DNA of 64,000 bases, from assembly GCF_001906925.1 (NCBI RefSeq), contig NZ_MRWQ01000008.1, forward strand, positions 175,743 to 239,742, written 5' to 3'. This document shows, in pieces, positions 61,456 through 64,000 of the stretch. How positions within the stretch are numbered: the stretch's first letter is position 1; each line of letters starts with the position of its first letter. The position numbers and the translations under genes are program-made. This DNA comes from Domibacillus mangrovi (GTDB lineage Bacteria > Bacillota > Bacilli > Bacillales > Domibacillaceae). The notes below the pieces were generated by a model that searched no databases, was not told the origin of the DNA, and worked only from the letters and a program-made list of their open reading frames with translations.

Positions 61456-62928
61456 GTGAGGATCAATCATAACATTCAATCAATTAATACATATAGACAA
61501 TTGAACTTGACACAAGCGTCTGTTTCAAAAAGTTTAGAAAAATTATCATCCGGACTTCGTATCAATCAGGCAGCCGACGATGCAGCCGGTCTTGCGATAT
61601 CTAAAAAGATGCAGGCGCAAGTACGTGGACTTAATCAGGCAGAACGAAACATGTTGGACGGCATCTCTCTCACACAAACAGCGGATGGAGGCCTTGCTGG
61701 CATTCAGGATATGGTTCAGCGAATGCGTGAGTTGGCCCTCCAAGCATCGAATGGCACGTTGACAACGGAAGACCGTAGAGCCATTCAAAAGGAACTAGAG
61801 CAATTAAAAAAAGGAATCAATGAAATCGCAAATAATACCGACTTTAATGGAATCCGGCCGTTGACACAAGAAGTCACCACTCCGTTTCTACCCGGCGCCA
61901 ACGCCGCCATGGTGGACATTGTCTTCTTCATTGATTACTCTGGTAGCATGCTTGGTGCTAATCGACTGGACGCGGTCATCCAAGGTATTTCAGGTTTTGT
62001 AGACGGCTTAACAAAAAAATCACTGAATGCGAATATCGCAGTTGTTAATATCACCACACAAAATCCGTATTATAAGCCTTTCTCTGAAAATGCATTAGTT
62101 ATTAAAAATAACGTAGAAACACTAAACACAGCAACTAGCCTTACAAAACCTTATGAAAATATTAATAAAACTGTTCCAGAAGGTGAAATTGGACAGAAAC
62201 TGGGCTACCGATCCGGTTCCGAAAAAATATTCGTGCTTTTCACAGATGTCGACAATGAATCAGGTTCAGGTTCAGAAGGTGACACCGCTGTATTGCTTGA
62301 AGGAACAAACGATATACTTGGCTATGATGAAGATGATATTCAAACGTATGTATTCAGTTTTGGCTCTCTGGCGGACACAGCTTTCGATCAGCTGACTGAT
62401 ACAACTGGCGGCAAGCTTTATAAATCAGATGAAATTTCTACTGCTGATGATGTAAAAAACAAATTACAGAACGATTTAACAGACGACATTGAAAACAATT
62501 CAGGGGGAGGCATCTCTTCTGAGGCACAAAAAGGCATCCTTTATTTACAGGTCGGCGCCAATCAATCAGATGAAATGGAAATCCGCCTTACAAACGCTAC
62601 CACAGCCGGACTCGGCATTCATGGCGTATCGGTTGACACACACGAGGATGCCCAGCTGGCAATTATGCAACTGGATGTAGCCATTGAAAAAGTATCAATG
62701 GAACGTTCAAAATACGGAGCGTACCAAAACGCACTTAAATACTTACATACAAATGTAACGAATGCAGCAGAAAATGCGACATCTTCTGAGTCACGTATTA
62801 CCGATGCAAATATGGCATTTGAAATGACTGAATTCACGAAACGAAATATTCTCATGCAGTCCGGACAGGCGATGTTCGCACAGTCGAACCAGCTCCCACA
62901 AGGAATATTAGAATTATTAAAATCTTAG
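61456..62928 (+). CDS. Flagellin with a von Willebrand factor A domain in its variable region
   Basis: 490 aa. Residues 1-140 are a normal flagellin N-domain (MRINHNIQSINTYRQLN, SSGLRINQAADDAAGLAIS, ISLTQTADGGL). About 150-345 is a vWA domain: VDIVFFIDYSGSM with a MIDAS DxSxS at Asp160, Thr candidates near 226-230, and IFVLFTDVDNESG with Asp264. About 390-490 is the flagellin C-domain (THEDAQLAIMQLDVAIEKVS, SESRITDANMAFEMTEFTK, LPQGILELLKS). Start GTG 61456 behind GGAGGAGG. It should assemble in the filament and display the metal-dependent vWA domain outside, giving an adhesive filament. No flagellar genes are adjacent. Confidence 0.93.
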   Translation: MRINHNIQSINTYRQLNLTQASVSKSLEKLSSGLRINQAADDAAGLAISKKMQAQVRGLNQAERNMLDGISLTQTADGGLAGIQDMVQRMRELALQASNGTLTTEDRRAIQKELEQLKKGINEIANNTDFNGIRPLTQEVTTPFLPGANAAMVDIVFFIDYSGSMLGANRLDAVIQGISGFVDGLTKKSLNANIAVVNITTQNPYYKPFSENALVIKNNVETLNTATSLTKPYENINKTVPEGEIGQKLGYRSGSEKIFVLFTDVDNESGSGSEGDTAVLLEGTNDILGYDEDDIQTYVFSFGSLADTAFDQLTDTTGGKLYKSDEISTADDVKNKLQNDLTDDIENNSGGGISSEAQKGILYLQVGANQSDEMEIRLTNATTAGLGIHGVSVDTHEDAQLAIMQLDVAIEKVSMERSKYGAYQNALKYLHTNVTNAAENATSSESRITDANMAFEMTEFTKRNILMQSGQAMFAQSNQLPQGILELLKS

Positions 62929-62943
62929 AAAAAAATCCAAAAG

Positions 62944-62982
62944 AAACCGTACACTCTAAACAGGCGTTTTCTTTTTATACGT
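62944..62982 (+). terminator. Possible terminator after the vWA-flagellin
   Basis: AAAAGAAA and TTTCTTTT arms with inner CG/CG flank about 18 bases, followed by a T-run. Weak stem. Confidence 0.5.
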
Positions 62983-63029
62983 AAGACATACGGCCCGAAT
63001 GATCCGGGCCTTATTAAAATAGAGCTGCC

Positions 63030-63355
63030 TCAGCAACGATGTTTCCCTATACATGCTCCAGTTCGTTCCATACGTCCTCTATTTGTGAACTTAATGAGTA
63101 CTGTTTTAAGTAATGAAAAAGGAAGCCTTTCAACGAGGATCAACAAAATCGAGACACTTTTAACAGAAAGCAACACATATTCTGCATACCTTTCTTTGTA
63201 CAAGTCAGTTGCTTTTTCTAAACGACCCGCACCACTTAACACAATGATCATATCCGCTTTTTTCGGCTCTTCTTCAACGACAAAAATCCCTACTGCCAAT
63301 TATGAACAAACACCCACATCATCACCACAATGATCTCGCATTTGATCCGTCTCAT
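63030..63355 (-). pseudogene. Decayed YdcF/DUF218-family membrane protein gene
   Basis: A start at ATG 63355 gives MRRIKCEIIVVMMWVFVHNW, then a frameshift near 63300. In the second frame VGIFVVEEEPKKADMIIVLS and AGRLEKATDLYKERYAEYVL match the YdcF/ElyC core (PKKADxIIVLxGxxRLEKAxxLY). The C-terminal ~90 residues expected are missing or scrambled. So the gene is broken at both ends. It lies tail-to-tail with the flagellin gene. Confidence 0.7.
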
Positions 63356-63481
63356 TTCATCTCATCGCCACCGTTCCTTTAAATGCCCTGCATATAAAGG
63401 AACTTCCTTTTCACCTAATCACCGCACTAAAGTAGCTTGATCTAACAATACCTCAGCCGACCATAGCCGACTGGGTTTATA

Positions 63482-64000
63482 TTAAACATGCAATGATTTC
63501 ACCTTCAACATCTCACCAATAATATGGGTGACACGCTCTTGTTGCTCCACTGTCATATTGGACCCTGATGGCAAACAAACCCCATTCACAAACAACTCAT
63601 CCGATACACTTCTGCCTTCTTCGTGGGCATAATACTTTGCCCTTTCAAACAACGGCTGCAAGTGCAACGGCTTCCAGACAGGACGTGCTTCTATGTTCTC
63701 GGCAGATAATGCATCAATCAGCTCCATCGATGTAAATCCAACCTTCTCCGGGTCAATCGTCAGCGTCGTCAGCCAACGGTTATGTTTGAACCCTTCTAAA
63801 TCTGGCATAAAATCAAACCCATCTATATTACCGAATGCTTCCACATACCGATCAAAGACCGCACGGCGCGCATGCACACGTTCATCCAGCACTTCCAACT
63901 GTGCACGGCCTACACCCGCTAAAATGTTGCTCATACGATAATTATATCCTAATTCGCTATGCTGATAATGGGGAGCTGGATCACGTGCCTGTGTCGCTAA
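63482..64000 (-). CDS. DegT/DnrJ/EryC1/StrS sugar aminotransferase, C-terminal part
   Basis: Open to the right window edge; the last ~172 residues are present. ARDPAPHYQHSELGYNYRMSN, then LAGVGRAQLEVLDERVHARRA and ENIEARPVWKPLHLQPLF are typical of aminotransferases that make 4-amino-4,6-dideoxy sugars (PglE, EpsN, PseC-like). The PLP lysine lies upstream, outside the window. Such an enzyme would make a nucleotide sugar for exopolysaccharide or for flagellin glycosylation; proximity to the flagellin makes the latter a fair guess only. Confidence 0.88.
   Translation of the reverse strand, partial: LATQARDPAPHYQHSELGYNYRMSNILAGVGRAQLEVLDERVHARRAVFDRYVEAFGNIDGFDFMPDLEGFKHNRWLTTLTIDPEKVGFTSMELIDALSAENIEARPVWKPLHLQPLFERAKYYAHEEGRSVSDELFVNGVCLPSGSNMTVEQQERVTHIIGEMLKVKSLHV

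Overview
The window looks like chromosomal DNA of a low-to-moderate GC, endospore-lineage Firmicute (Bacillaceae or a close Bacillales relative). The evidence is strong GGAGG-type ribosome binding sites with many TTG/GTG starts, S-layer-homology (SLH) surface proteins, a sortase with its LPXTG substrate, CvfB, YtrA-type GntR, SpxH-like and YitT-like proteins, a cobalamin riboswitch and a GEMM-I riboswitch. I cannot name the genus. No rRNA, tRNA, CRISPR array or prophage was seen.

Layout. 1-10.7 kb: end of an RND/HlyD-type adaptor, a large subtilisin-like secreted protease, serA-serC, a membrane trypsin-like protease with an N-terminal zinc ribbon and C-terminal EF-hands, a uracil permease and cvfB. 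10.7-20.6 kb: class Ia ribonucleotide reductase nrdAB behind a B12 riboswitch and terminator, an SLH-anchored GDSL esterase, aspartate kinase, a collagen-like protein beside an IS200/IS605 end, and a membrane Mrr-like protein. 20.6-31.3 kb: an O-antigen-ligase-like protein, a GntR-controlled ABC transporter, an SLH/metallo-beta-lactamase-fold protein, sortase plus LPXTG protein, and an SPFH protein coupled to a small membrane protein. 31.4-37.6 kb: a complete nickel operon, nikR-A-B-C-D-E, and a CHY zinc-finger protein. 37.7-42 kb: a sigma-54 unit (activator, Fe-alcohol dehydrogenase, and a permease interrupted by an in-frame TGA). 42.3-53.3 kb: a carbohydrate/polyol catabolic region (tartrate-dehydrogenase-like enzyme, aldehyde dehydrogenase, two-subunit transketolase, LacI regulator, two zinc dehydrogenases, TRAP transporter) with four matching LacI-type operators. 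53.6-64 kb: small operons, two paralogous small proteins (one behind a c-di-GMP riboswitch), azoreductase, an SGNH hydrolase, a flagellin carrying a von Willebrand A domain, a decayed YdcF-like gene, and the end of a DegT-type sugar aminotransferase.

Scattered through the window are six copies or fragments of a highly structured intergenic repeat bounded by ATAAA/TTTAT. Four of them sit on the stop codon of a gene. The most unusual items are the vWA-flagellin, the c-di-GMP-controlled small-protein family, the structured repeat family, and the TRAP/transketolase catabolic cluster, which has no visible kinase.
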